Below the pieces are notes generated by a model that did no database searches, was not told the DNA's origin, and worked only from the letters and a program-made list of their open reading frames with translations. Shown one piece after another: positions 30,691 through 39,297 of a stretch of DNA of 64,000 bases. This DNA comes from Pseudarthrobacter sp. MM222 (GTDB taxonomy: Bacteria > Actinomycetota > Actinomycetes > Actinomycetales > Micrococcaceae): the NCBI RefSeq assembly GCF_947090775.1, contig NZ_OX352321.1, positions 1,798,001-1,862,000 of the forward strand, read 5' to 3'. How positions within the stretch are numbered: the first letter of the stretch is position 1; every line of letters begins with the position of its first letter. The position numbers were made by a program, and so were the translations under genes.

Positions 30691-31033
30691 TCAGCGGATC
30701 CCCTCTCCCAGTATTCTGGCCAGCTCAAGGAACCTCGGCTCCGGATCGCCGTCGACGCACGGTTTGCCAGGGCGTCCACCTCATCCCAGCGGCGCAGCTG
30801 GCCGACAACGAACCGCACGTGACGACTGGCAGCTCCATGCTGAGGTTTTCATCCTCCGGTGGCCAGCCGCATCCCTGCCCGACCCTGGGATGAGTGCCTG
30901 CCGCCACCCCGTCTGCTTGCGGTACCGCCCGGCCCTGCTCCGCGGTGAACTCATCACAGTTCTGGCCTGCGATACCCGCTATGTTGTCGATGCTCGTGTC
31001 GATGATCGTCCAGTCATGCACTGACAGGGTCAT
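30691..31033 (-). pseudogene. decayed small hypothetical gene
   Basis: Minus-strand frames in succession read EMTLSVHDWTIIDTSIDNI, then GWPPEDENLSMELPV, RFVVGQLRRWDEVDALA and GDPEPRFLELARILGEGIR before a stop at 30691-30693. The pieces lie in different frames, so at least two indels have broken a protein of about 110 residues. Its family is unknown to me. Confidence 0.5.
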
Positions 31034-31070
31034 CTCCATGGCACATGCCCCTTCATCGCCGGCTGCGGGC

Positions 31071-32599
31071 TCACGGCCCGGACTCGGATGGGCCTTGGAC
31101 GAGGTTCCGCTGTTTGATCTCCCAAGGCAGGAACCGGGTACCCATAAGCCGTTCACCTCCCGGGACCCGGTTGAGCAGAAAGTCCGGCGTGATCGCTTTG
31201 ACCATCTGTTCCTCCACCTCCAGGCCCCGGGTGGTTTGGGCGCGAAGATGCGCATGGTATCCAGTGGCCAGAACGAATCGATGGACAGGATTGAGGATTC
31301 CTTGGTTCCGAAGATGAGGCGGTCAAACTGCTTCGTCCCGCTCCAGTGCCTCTTGATCCGCGTCCGGATGTCCCGGTCCCTGACCGATGTAGGCCTGCTT
31401 GTATCGGTCGAGCACCATGACATAGATCGCCTCCACGCCATCCCACAGACAGGTCGGTGACGGGCCGCAGATTCTTGTGCTTGGCGAGCATCCCCGCCAT
31501 CGCCTCCAGGAAGTCCTTGCCGGAGAGCTGCCTGAAGAAGGCCATGTTCAGGTCGAAGTTCTCCAGTGCGGCTTCGCGGTGCATCGCGCAGTATTCATCC
31601 GTGAGGAGAGTATGGTCTTGGTCTTCGAAAGCCCACGCGTCGGCCTCCCACTCGGCGTCAGTGCAGTACTCCCGCGGCGGCGGGGTCGAGTTCCTCTTGT
31701 TCACCAATGCGTATTCGTCCCTGGCTAGCCGGTGGCTGTACTTGCTCGCCCGTAGGGTTTCCCCGTAGTGTTTTCGGGCTGGTACCCTGTCCGACCCGAC
31801 GGCCACCACTTCGCCTCGAGCTTTGCGAGGCGTTCACCGATGCTGCTGCCGGCGCGGAGAGCCTGGGGCAGTGGGCCAGCCACCTCTTCAGCACCGCGAT
31901 CTCCTCGGTCTTCTGGCCGAGCTCCCGGTGGACGATGGCGGCCTGCTCGGTGTACCAGGGGGCGGGTTCCCGGCCTCCGGCATTTCCTTCGGCGGCCTCG
32001 ATGGCCTTGTAGCAGAGGACGAGGGCCTCTTCGAGCCGGCCTTCGCGCTTGAACTGTTTGATCGGCTCAACGAGCTCAAGGTAGTGGACGCCGTCGACCA
32101 TGCCAAGCTTGAACCGCTGCGCCCGTTCACCGCCGCCCTGCAGCGCTTCGCGGACCATCGAGCTCTTTTCCGCGTGGGAGCTGTTGATTCTCTCCCTGGA
32201 CGTAAGGGCCGGCGGGTTCTGCGCTGTGAACTGCCATTCCGGGTCCCCGTTGGCCAGCCAGACATAAGCCTTGTCCAGCAGCTTCTTATCGCGGAGCACG
32301 TGCAGCTGGTAGCGCACCAGCTCGCTGGCGCCGGCCGGCAGCGCGAGGTCCTTGGCAGCGTAGGAGGGGAGGCATCCGACCTTCTCGCCGTCTACCAGTA
32401 CGGCCACAGCCTGCGGATCGACAGGGTTCTCCGGCTCCCGCTGCAGCTGGGCCTGTCCCTCGAAGTAGCCACGCTCACCCAGGCCCCTGCGGTCAGCCCG
32501 GGCAGCGAGGGCGTCCTTGGCGAACGTGGTTGTCCCGGCTACTTCCAAAAATCCCGCAAGGTGCGAAGATACGGTGAGAATGACTGACGACTGGTCCAT
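31071..32599 (-). pseudogene. frameshifted HIRAN-TPR-GIY-YIG nuclease gene
   Basis: Reading through several frames gives an N-terminal HIRAN-like domain (VAGTTTF, then REPENPVDPQAVAVLVDG and KVGCLPSYAAKDLALPAG). A TPR-like helical part follows (GRLEEALVLCYKAIEAAE, ELGQKTEEIAVLKRWLAHCP), then a GIY-YIG nuclease: AIYVMVLD, YKQAYIG, DIRTRIKRHWSG, and finally LEVEEQMVKAITPDFLLNR with the expected Glu and Asn. At least four frame changes occur (near 31855, 31818, 31400 and 31240). The intact ancestor would have about 500 residues. HIRAN and GIY-YIG domains act on DNA. Confidence 0.75.
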
Positions 32600-32763
32600 C
32601 GGCGGCTTTGGGGAAGCCCTTATGTGCTGGCCCGTGCCGCCCTTTCCCCTTTGCAGCAATCAGTCGACAATGCCCATTGATTCCCCCTAGAAAGTGCGGC
32701 TCCTGCCACGGCCATGACTCGATCAAGGCACAGGGTTCTTGAGTCTGCCGGGGAGCGATCGGT

Positions 32764-33765
32764 CTAGCGTTTGCGACCCATGATGCGTTCAATGGCCTCT
32801 GCCTCACGTTGCGCTTCCCGTTCAGGGTCGATACGCGCCGCACTTGCGCTGGCTCTCAACACTTGGCTGTAACTGGTGCGGTTCCTGAGGGCGTCCGTCC
32901 GCCGCTCAACCGGCGTTGCCGGCTGTCTGGACGTCCGCCGGGCCAGCGCTTCCCGGTGGGCCTTGAGTTGTGCCAGCCGGGGCGGTTCCGGCTTGTCCCC
33001 AATGAATTCAGCAATCCCGGGTGGAGGCACGAGGGATCCTGCGCCCGACAGCCTCCACTCCGACAGCGGGGCGGAGGCGTAGTGGGTGGGAGACACGAGG
33101 TACCGCTCAGCGGTGGGGTGGCGGTAAGTGCCCCCGTACATTGCCACGAGGACACCGAGGGACTCGTACTCCATATCCAGGACGACACTGTTCAGGGGCA
33201 GATCGAGGACCAGGTCAGAAACGCCCGGAGACCACAGCCACACGTCATGGATGCCTGCCGCCTGATAGCCGCCGTGGCGGCGGTCCCACTCTTTGCTGTC
33301 CATTGGCTTGCGCTGGACCTCGAACGCCAGGTGCCGGCCGGAGGTTGCTGTTGCTCCGACGTCGCTGCGCAGCCGGGCGCCGGGGATCCAGACCTCATCT
33401 TCGACAGACCAGGGAAGGATGTGGTGCTGGTCTCGCGCCCAGTCCATGATGAAGCGTTTGCCGTGCAGGTGCTCAGCGGTCTCGCCGTGGCGGCGCAGGC
33501 CATCGGGGGCCTCGCCGGCCTGATGGCGGAAGTGCTTGCAACGCGTTTTGGCGTCGACGAGCTGGACCGGTACTTCTCGGCCCGCTTCCTTGCAGTCGAT
33601 GCAGACGATCTCCTTGGAGCCCTGGTAACCGTAGCGGTCGTAGTAGGAGTTGTTTCCGCGGTGCATGGCCGCCGCCATGACAATCTGCCCGTCCGAGTTG
33701 TTGTAGGCGACGAGGGGATCTGACGGTTCCCATTTGCGGCGAAAGAGCCGTCGTATCTCGATCAT
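32764..33765 (-). CDS. CoiA-like (competence protein family) nuclease-domain protein
   Basis: A 333-residue protein with the CoiA-type core: cysteines in EIVCIDCKEAG, KHFRHQAGEAP, HLHGKRFIMDW, RSDVGAT and HLAFEVQRKPMD, in that order. Asp in RSDV and Glu in FEVQ fit a restriction-like nuclease site. CoiA promotes recombination during transformation in firmicutes, but relatives on islands may be stand-alone nucleases. The C-terminal third is Arg/Ala-rich and probably helical. ATG 33765 was chosen; the open frame continues upstream without homology. Confidence 0.75.
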   Translation of the reverse strand: MIEIRRLFRRKWEPSDPLVAYNNSDGQIVMAAAMHRGNNSYYDRYGYQGSKEIVCIDCKEAGREVPVQLVDAKTRCKHFRHQAGEAPDGLRRHGETAEHLHGKRFIMDWARDQHHILPWSVEDEVWIPGARLRSDVGATATSGRHLAFEVQRKPMDSKEWDRRHGGYQAAGIHDVWLWSPGVSDLVLDLPLNSVVLDMEYESLGVLVAMYGGTYRHPTAERYLVSPTHYASAPLSEWRLSGAGSLVPPPGIAEFIGDKPEPPRLAQLKAHREALARRTSRQPATPVERRTDALRNRTSYSQVLRASASAARIDPEREAQREAEAIERIMGRKR

Positions 33766-33899
33766 GGGCACAGTATGAGCTGAAGGACGGACATTTCGTC
33801 GTAGGCCCATAGGTCCTAACAGATGATTTAGGGAATTCCTGCTGTCTCCGGTACGTTGCATTCGCCGACAAACCACCAACAGAAAAGAGATGCACCTTC

Positions 33900-34199
33900 G
33901 TGGCAACCGATTACGATGAACTGCGCACCGACGTCAAGGAATCTCAGGAGAACTCCCTGGAGGCCCTGAAAACAGCCAAAGCTCCCGACGCCAAGTCGGT
34001 GGTTCAGGAGCTCGACGAGGCTGACATTTCGGATGGCCTGACCCCGGGCGGGGAGTTCATCGCCGAAGAACTCATCGTGGAGGTCGTTCCCCAGGCCGAC
34101 GACGAGTTCACCTGCTACTCCTGCTTCCTGGTCCGCCACCGTTCGCAGAAGGCGCGCGAGAAGGACGGCCATGCCTACTGCGTCGAATGTGAGGGCTGA
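33900..34199 (+). CDS. DUF4193-family small zinc-ribbon protein
   Basis: A 99-residue acidic protein starting ATDYDELRTDVKES and ending with a zinc ribbon: DEFTCYSCFLVRHRSQ and YCVECEG, four cysteines. DUF4193 proteins are widespread in actinobacteria as core genes of unknown role. GTG start. An extra copy inside an island is unusual. Confidence 0.88.
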   Translation: MATDYDELRTDVKESQENSLEALKTAKAPDAKSVVQELDEADISDGLTPGGEFIAEELIVEVVPQADDEFTCYSCFLVRHRSQKAREKDGHAYCVECEG

Positions 34200-34312
34200 G
34201 CGGTTCTGGCCGGCTGTGCCGGAGCACATTGGGGACAGCGTCAGGGAGGAATTTACCCTGCCAACGGCGACAGACCTGGAGGCACTCCCAGGCGCTGGGT
34301 GAATCCGAGGCC

Positions 34313-34600
34313 ATGCAGCGGGCCGTCCGGGTGTTCATCGGCGAGGGGACGTTCTGCCCAGGCTTCCAGCTCAAAGACGGGGACTTTCACGAGCCCGTGG
34401 TGGATCTCTTTCAGCGCGCCATGACTCTGAAGGTCCCGCACAACGTGTTCGCTGCCTGGATGGTCAGCCCGCTGCTTGGTGCGGCCGATCAGGCTGGTTC
34501 CCGTTCCCGGCCCGTGGACATGCTCGGCAGCACACCAAAGCGTCAGAACGCGCTGACTGCATTCGGGGATCGGTACCGACCGTCCGAAAAGCGCCAGTGA
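34313..34600 (+). CDS. hypothetical protein, possibly frameshifted
   Basis: From ATG 34313 the frame gives 95 residues: MQRAVRVFIGEGTFCPGF, then HEPVVDLFQRAMTLKVPHNVF and RSRPVDMLGSTPKRQNALTAF. A second frame starting at GTG 34215 reads PEHIGDSVREEFTLPTATDL and stops at 34303-34305, and looks like the missing N-terminus. One indel near 34280-34300 would join them into about 128 residues. The RPVDML part resembles the end of ParS/MbcA-type antitoxins, but I would not assign that function. Confidence 0.45.
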   Translation: MQRAVRVFIGEGTFCPGFQLKDGDFHEPVVDLFQRAMTLKVPHNVFAAWMVSPLLGAADQAGSRSRPVDMLGSTPKRQNALTAFGDRYRPSEKRQ

Positions 34601-34622
34601 TGCCTGGGGCTGCCTCCCTGGC

Positions 34623-35495
34623 TCAGCGGGGTGGCCACCAAGGGTTACGAACCTCAATCTCGGGGTGGTTCGCTGTGACCCACTCGGCCATCCGGCGCCC
34701 CCGTCCCGCGATGAACTGGAGCGTGGCCTCCCGATACGTGATGTAGTCCGCTGGTAACCCGGAAGACTCAAAGCCCTCAAAGGGCACGAAGAACCGAATG
34801 TCTTTGTAGTCGGGCGTCACGAGGTCTTGCAGGTGGAAGAAGTCCACGAACTCCACGAACTTATCGAAGAGCTCGAAGAAGTCTTGGTAGGCCTTGATGA
34901 CATTCGCGAGGGGGCTTTCTGGATCCCCTGCGTAGTGACGCCGGATGCACTCAAGGGTGAGGTCCATGCGGTCAGCGATCTGATGACCTTCAGCGCCGAA
35001 CCCCCGGGCCTGGTTCATCGTGGGTTTGTCCTTCGACCGGACAGGCCAAATCATCGCACTGCCGATGGTGTACGGCGGATCGAGGTAGCGGGCGCGCTGC
35101 TCATCGCTCAGACCGGCCATCGCGTCAGTCAGGGATTTCGGGCCTGACCGGCCGGTGTAGGAGCTGGTGATCGCATCGCTTCCATAGCAATGCCGCGCCC
35201 CGGAGTCGTCGGTATAAATGAGATATTCGTTCCAGCGGGCCGCTGATGCGCCCGGGGCGAAAAGGGCGCCAGAGTTCAGCTTCTTGGTCCACAGCAGCTC
35301 ATGATCCGCCCGGAGCCTCACGCTGTTCGCGTCCGGATCGCCCAGCTCTTGGACCTCGGCGCCTCCCCGTTTGGTCTTCCTGGACTTGTCGGTCTTGTAG
35401 TCGAACGACGTATCGAAGACACGAGGCTGTTCCTGCTGCGGGTATTCCGGATTGCTCAAAGTTCCCCCAAAAACCAAGTGATCAGACGTGCTCAT
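34623..35495 (-). CDS. hypothetical protein resembling DUF6994
   Basis: A 290-residue soluble protein. VFDTSFDYKTDKSRK near the start, HELLWTKKLNSGALF, YGSDAITSSY and IRRHYAGDPESPLANVI recall proteins labelled DUF6994, which are of unknown function and common on bacterial islands. The middle has an aromatic-rich helix (YQDFFELFDKFVEFVDFF). No catalytic motif is obvious. I see no strong ribosome-binding site. Confidence 0.6.
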   Translation of the reverse strand: MSTSDHLVFGGTLSNPEYPQQEQPRVFDTSFDYKTDKSRKTKRGGAEVQELGDPDANSVRLRADHELLWTKKLNSGALFAPGASAARWNEYLIYTDDSGARHCYGSDAITSSYTGRSGPKSLTDAMAGLSDEQRARYLDPPYTIGSAMIWPVRSKDKPTMNQARGFGAEGHQIADRMDLTLECIRRHYAGDPESPLANVIKAYQDFFELFDKFVEFVDFFHLQDLVTPDYKDIRFFVPFEGFESSGLPADYITYREATLQFIAGRGRRMAEWVTANHPEIEVRNPWWPPR

Positions 35496-35765
35496 CGTAA
35501 GGAGACAGAATTGTAAACGAGAAGGGGCCCATACGATGCGGTCGGAACTTAATCCTCTTCATCGACCCTGCGTTCTGGTGGCGCTCCGCCTGGCAAGTTT
35601 GAGTGACTTAGAACCAGTCGATGCGGGGATTTTTCCGTGGGGCACTCGGCCTTGCTCCCGGTTACTTTCAGAGTGATGGTCTTGCCAAGGAGCTGGACAG
35701 GAAGCGCTAATGATGGTTCCTCGCCGTGAAGCAGGGCGGCCGTTGCAGTCGCTTATTTCTAGGTG

Positions 35766-38700
35766 TCAGAAAGGCGCCTTCCCGCGCGTCCAACTACGGT
35801 TCCAGTTCCCCGCATGCCCTGTGGCCTGAAAATCGTTTATTTCAACGTTCGTGAAGGGGTTGTCAAGGTAGCGGACGTCACCGCCCCTCAAGTGACCTGA
35901 ATCTAGCCGAACGAGAGCAAGGCGATAGTGGGGCTTAGCATTCTTACCCGTAACAACCTCATTGTGTGTGACCCAGAAATCGGCCGCTTCAGCAACGTGT
36001 GCGACGACCTTTATGCGGTAGGTCTGACCGGACACGGGGTCGGTCGACAAGATGTCGTAGCCATGAGTGTTGCTCGCTTGCAGTTGTGGGACCCGGCCAA
36101 TTGCGTGCTCCTGTGCGAGCACAAGCTCAATGCTGCGACGTTGAACGATCGTTGATGGCGCCCCGCTCATCGGCCTGCCATCGATAGGAACATCGGAATC
36201 AAGCATCGCAGCAGGAAGAACAAGCGCCGCTGTAACGATTAGGGGCGATTTGGTGGACATTTTGCCCTGTTGGTCGATGAGTTCGAGCCGACGGTCGAGT
36301 CGCGTTTGGAGGTCCGTCGCCTTTCGGCTCAAGCTCTCCGAGGACTCTTTCAGCTTCTCTCCAAGGTTCTCCCGCTCGGCTGCGGCCACCGCCTCCGAGA
36401 GAAGTCGTTCAATCTCAAATTTGAGACGTGCCTCGACCAACCCGCGCTGTTTGTCGAGTTCGGCCGATCGGCGAGGCTGGATAGCAGTAAGGTAGCTAGG
36501 CAGCTCGTTCTCGATAATCCAGCTCACGGCATTTGCTTCTGCACTGTGTAACCACGGAAGTGCCTTCGCCTGTCGAACGGAGGCAACGTCAGGCGCCGGC
36601 ATGCAGTCAAGGTAGGGAGCCGGGCCGGCGTCGGTGACTGCGCCGTCCTCACTGACATAGGCGTAACCGAATCTGCGCGCGACCGAAGCGCCCAACGAGT
36701 CGACGATTTCTTCGACAACCCCTACGAGTAGGCAGGGCGACTCAATTCTTGCGGAGACAAGCACGGTGCCCCGGTTGAGGACTCCGGCCAGGGTGGTAAC
36801 TGCATGGTCCATCACCGAATCATGGAGAGGGTGACCTGGTGCCAGTAAGTCCGCGCTGGTTCCCTCGTCATCGTGTACGAGGCCTAGATCGAAAGTCACG
36901 CGTTCATATCTCGTGGCGACGGGGCCGTACTTGCCGTTGCGAAGCGTGGACGGCACATGACCGATCTCGAAGCGGCCCTTCTCCCGCCTCACTATTTTGC
37001 CGCCGAATCGAGTGAAGGCCTCCTTAAAAGCCAGTTCGATGTAATGAGGCTGAAGGCGACGAGCACGAGCTTCATCCATCGACGCTCGGAGGCTGGCAAG
37101 ATCGGCATCCGACAGGTGCTCGTTGGCTAAGGCGCGTTCGTTAAGCAGTTCTTGCAACCCCTCGGACACGCTTCGGTCGATAACCTGGTGCATACGTGCC
37201 TTGGTTTCAGGGAGTTCGCCGTAGCGAATCGCCTCAATCAGCAGTTCCCGAAGGGGCGTATCTGCAAAAGCTGAACCTAGGACATCGAAAACATTGCCAC
37301 CGTAGGCTCTCCGCTGCTCCTCGATCTTGTTAAGCAGCGCTGTGAAGACTTCGCCCTCCCGCGTATTAGCGGCGACGAGGTTCCATAGCCGGCAGACCTC
37401 CGTCTGCCCGATGCGATGAATACGCCCGAAGCGCTGCTCGATGCGGTTTGGATTCCAAGGCAAGTCATAATTGACCATCAGATGTGCGGCTTGGAGATTC
37501 AAACCCTCGCCCGCTGCGTCCGTTGCCAACATTATCTGGCAGTCCGAATTCTTAGTGAACTCCTCGGTTATCGAACGGCGATCGTTTCTGCGAATGCCAC
37601 CATGGATCGCGACGACAGCCTTTGGGCGGCCAATCAGGTGCGTGATGCGCTCCATGAGGTAGTTCAGGGTGTCTCGGTGCTCCGTGAAGATGATGAGCTT
37701 GCGTGGCTTCCCACTGGAATCCGGCGGCATGACGTTGTCTTCAAGGATCAATCGAAGTTCGGACCACTTTTTGTCCTCCCCGCGATCGCGTACTTCCCTC
37801 GCGACCTCCGCTAGTGACGTAAGCTCTTGGATCTCTGATTCCAGCTCGACGATCGTTTCCGCGGCAGTCGCAGCGTCAACTACGTTCTCTTCGAACTCCT
37901 CTAGATCTTCGGCGGACACCTCGACGATATCGATGTCCGAAGTTATGTACTTGTAGCGCTCGGGTCTGAGGACATCGCGATCCTCGCGATACGTGCCGTT
38001 CTCAATGCCACGCTTAGTGAAGTCCAGTCGCTGCGCGCGACGAACCAGGCTGCGGTGAATAGCCTCTGGGCTCGAAGCAAGCCTCCGTTGCAAAACAGTC
38101 AACGCAAAACCGACGGTGTTACGACGTTTGCCATCAAGCTTGGCTGCTCGATTCATGCCGTTACGAACGTAGTCGGTCACCTGCTGGTAGAGGTCATTCT
38201 CCCGCTCGGTCAGCTCGTAGGGGATAGACTCGGCAATCCGTTCTGGAAAGAGCTTGCGACCCTCAAAGGTTAGAAGGTCTTCCTTAACCATTCGGCGCAT
38301 GACGTCACTGGTGTCGACGGACATCCCGTTCTTACCGGCGAATCGGTCCTTATCGAGCAAACTAAGAAAGAGTTGAAAGTCTTCCTCTTTACCTGAGTGT
38401 GGCGTCGCGGTCATGAGGAGGAGGTGCCGAGATACCTCGCCGATCAGCTCACCGAGTTGGAACCGTTTGGTTTTTTCCAACTTGTTGCCGAAGTAGTGCG
38501 CACCCATTCGATGCGCCTCGTCTACGATCGCTAAGTCCCAGTAACTGTTCCGTAGCCGCTGCTGGAGGTCTTCGTTGCGTGCGAGCTGGTCCATGCGCGC
38601 GATAAGCAGATGATGATTCTCAAAGATGTCATTGCCCAGACTTGTATCAATCATGGGCGTTGTGAGGATCTCGAATGACAGACCGAACTTGAAGAACAAC

Positions 38701-39203
38701 TCGTCCTGCCACTGTTCAACTAGACCGCCTGGCGCGACTATGAGACACCGTTGCACGTCTTCACGAAGGATCAGCTCCTTGATATAGAGCCCCGCCATGA
38801 TCGTCTTCCCGGCCCCCGGGTCATCCGCCAACAGGAATCGCAAGGGCGTGCGCGGCAACAACTCGCCGTATACGGCACGGATCTGGTGAGGAAGCGGCTG
38901 AACGTTACTCGTCGCGACGGCGAGCATTGGATCATACAGACCTGCGAGCTTAATTCTCTGTGCCTCAGCGACGGTTTTAAAGTCGATGGAAGAAGTGTCG
39001 AATGGACGGCTTCCCGAAGTTGAGACCGCAAGCGAATCCTCGTCACGCCGGAACATCACGCGCTGTCCCAAGCCACCCGACGAGGTCTTGTAGGTCAGCT
39101 CAACTGCGTCCCGACCATGAGGCTGACCGAAAATCACCTGCACTACCTCATGAGGGACAACGCCAGTAATCTGCAGGCCCGGCGCCAAGTCCTCTAACTT
39201 CAC
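35766..39203 (-). CDS. SNF2-type helicase with C-terminal DUF3883 domain
   Basis: An 1,145-residue ATPase. Helicase motifs: LADDPGAGKTIMAG (Walker A, about 125-138), IVDEAHRMG (about 224), LLMTATPHSG, then the second RecA domain with LATDAAGEGLNLQ and QRFGRIHRIGQTEV. A long helical region follows, then DUF3883 (about 1010-1120) with IELVLAQEHAIGRVP, GYDILS and THNEVV. In DUF3883 the usual IEVKG segment reads IKVVA, so the Glu and Lys are lost. GTG 39203 is chosen for its ttggag site and KLEDLAPG start. Stand-alone and DISARM (DrmD-like) defence helicases share this layout, but no drmA, drmB, drmC or methylase is present. It diverges from the next helicase across 94 bases. Confidence 0.85.
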   Translation of the reverse strand: MKLEDLAPGLQITGVVPHEVVQVIFGQPHGRDAVELTYKTSSGGLGQRVMFRRDEDSLAVSTSGSRPFDTSSIDFKTVAEAQRIKLAGLYDPMLAVATSNVQPLPHQIRAVYGELLPRTPLRFLLADDPGAGKTIMAGLYIKELILREDVQRCLIVAPGGLVEQWQDELFFKFGLSFEILTTPMIDTSLGNDIFENHHLLIARMDQLARNEDLQQRLRNSYWDLAIVDEAHRMGAHYFGNKLEKTKRFQLGELIGEVSRHLLLMTATPHSGKEEDFQLFLSLLDKDRFAGKNGMSVDTSDVMRRMVKEDLLTFEGRKLFPERIAESIPYELTERENDLYQQVTDYVRNGMNRAAKLDGKRRNTVGFALTVLQRRLASSPEAIHRSLVRRAQRLDFTKRGIENGTYREDRDVLRPERYKYITSDIDIVEVSAEDLEEFEENVVDAATAAETIVELESEIQELTSLAEVAREVRDRGEDKKWSELRLILEDNVMPPDSSGKPRKLIIFTEHRDTLNYLMERITHLIGRPKAVVAIHGGIRRNDRRSITEEFTKNSDCQIMLATDAAGEGLNLQAAHLMVNYDLPWNPNRIEQRFGRIHRIGQTEVCRLWNLVAANTREGEVFTALLNKIEEQRRAYGGNVFDVLGSAFADTPLRELLIEAIRYGELPETKARMHQVIDRSVSEGLQELLNERALANEHLSDADLASLRASMDEARARRLQPHYIELAFKEAFTRFGGKIVRREKGRFEIGHVPSTLRNGKYGPVATRYERVTFDLGLVHDDEGTSADLLAPGHPLHDSVMDHAVTTLAGVLNRGTVLVSARIESPCLLVGVVEEIVDSLGASVARRFGYAYVSEDGAVTDAGPAPYLDCMPAPDVASVRQAKALPWLHSAEANAVSWIIENELPSYLTAIQPRRSAELDKQRGLVEARLKFEIERLLSEAVAAAERENLGEKLKESSESLSRKATDLQTRLDRRLELIDQQGKMSTKSPLIVTAALVLPAAMLDSDVPIDGRPMSGAPSTIVQRRSIELVLAQEHAIGRVPQLQASNTHGYDILSTDPVSGQTYRIKVVAHVAEAADFWVTHNEVVTGKNAKPHYRLALVRLDSGHLRGGDVRYLDNPFTNVEINDFQATGHAGNWNRSWTRGKAPF

Positions 39204-39297
39204 TTGATTTTCTCCAACTTCGCGTACGATTCTATCCAGCCGGCCCACTTCGCGTCGGACCTTCAACCATCTTGAAGAATACTGCCAAGGGGGCTCG

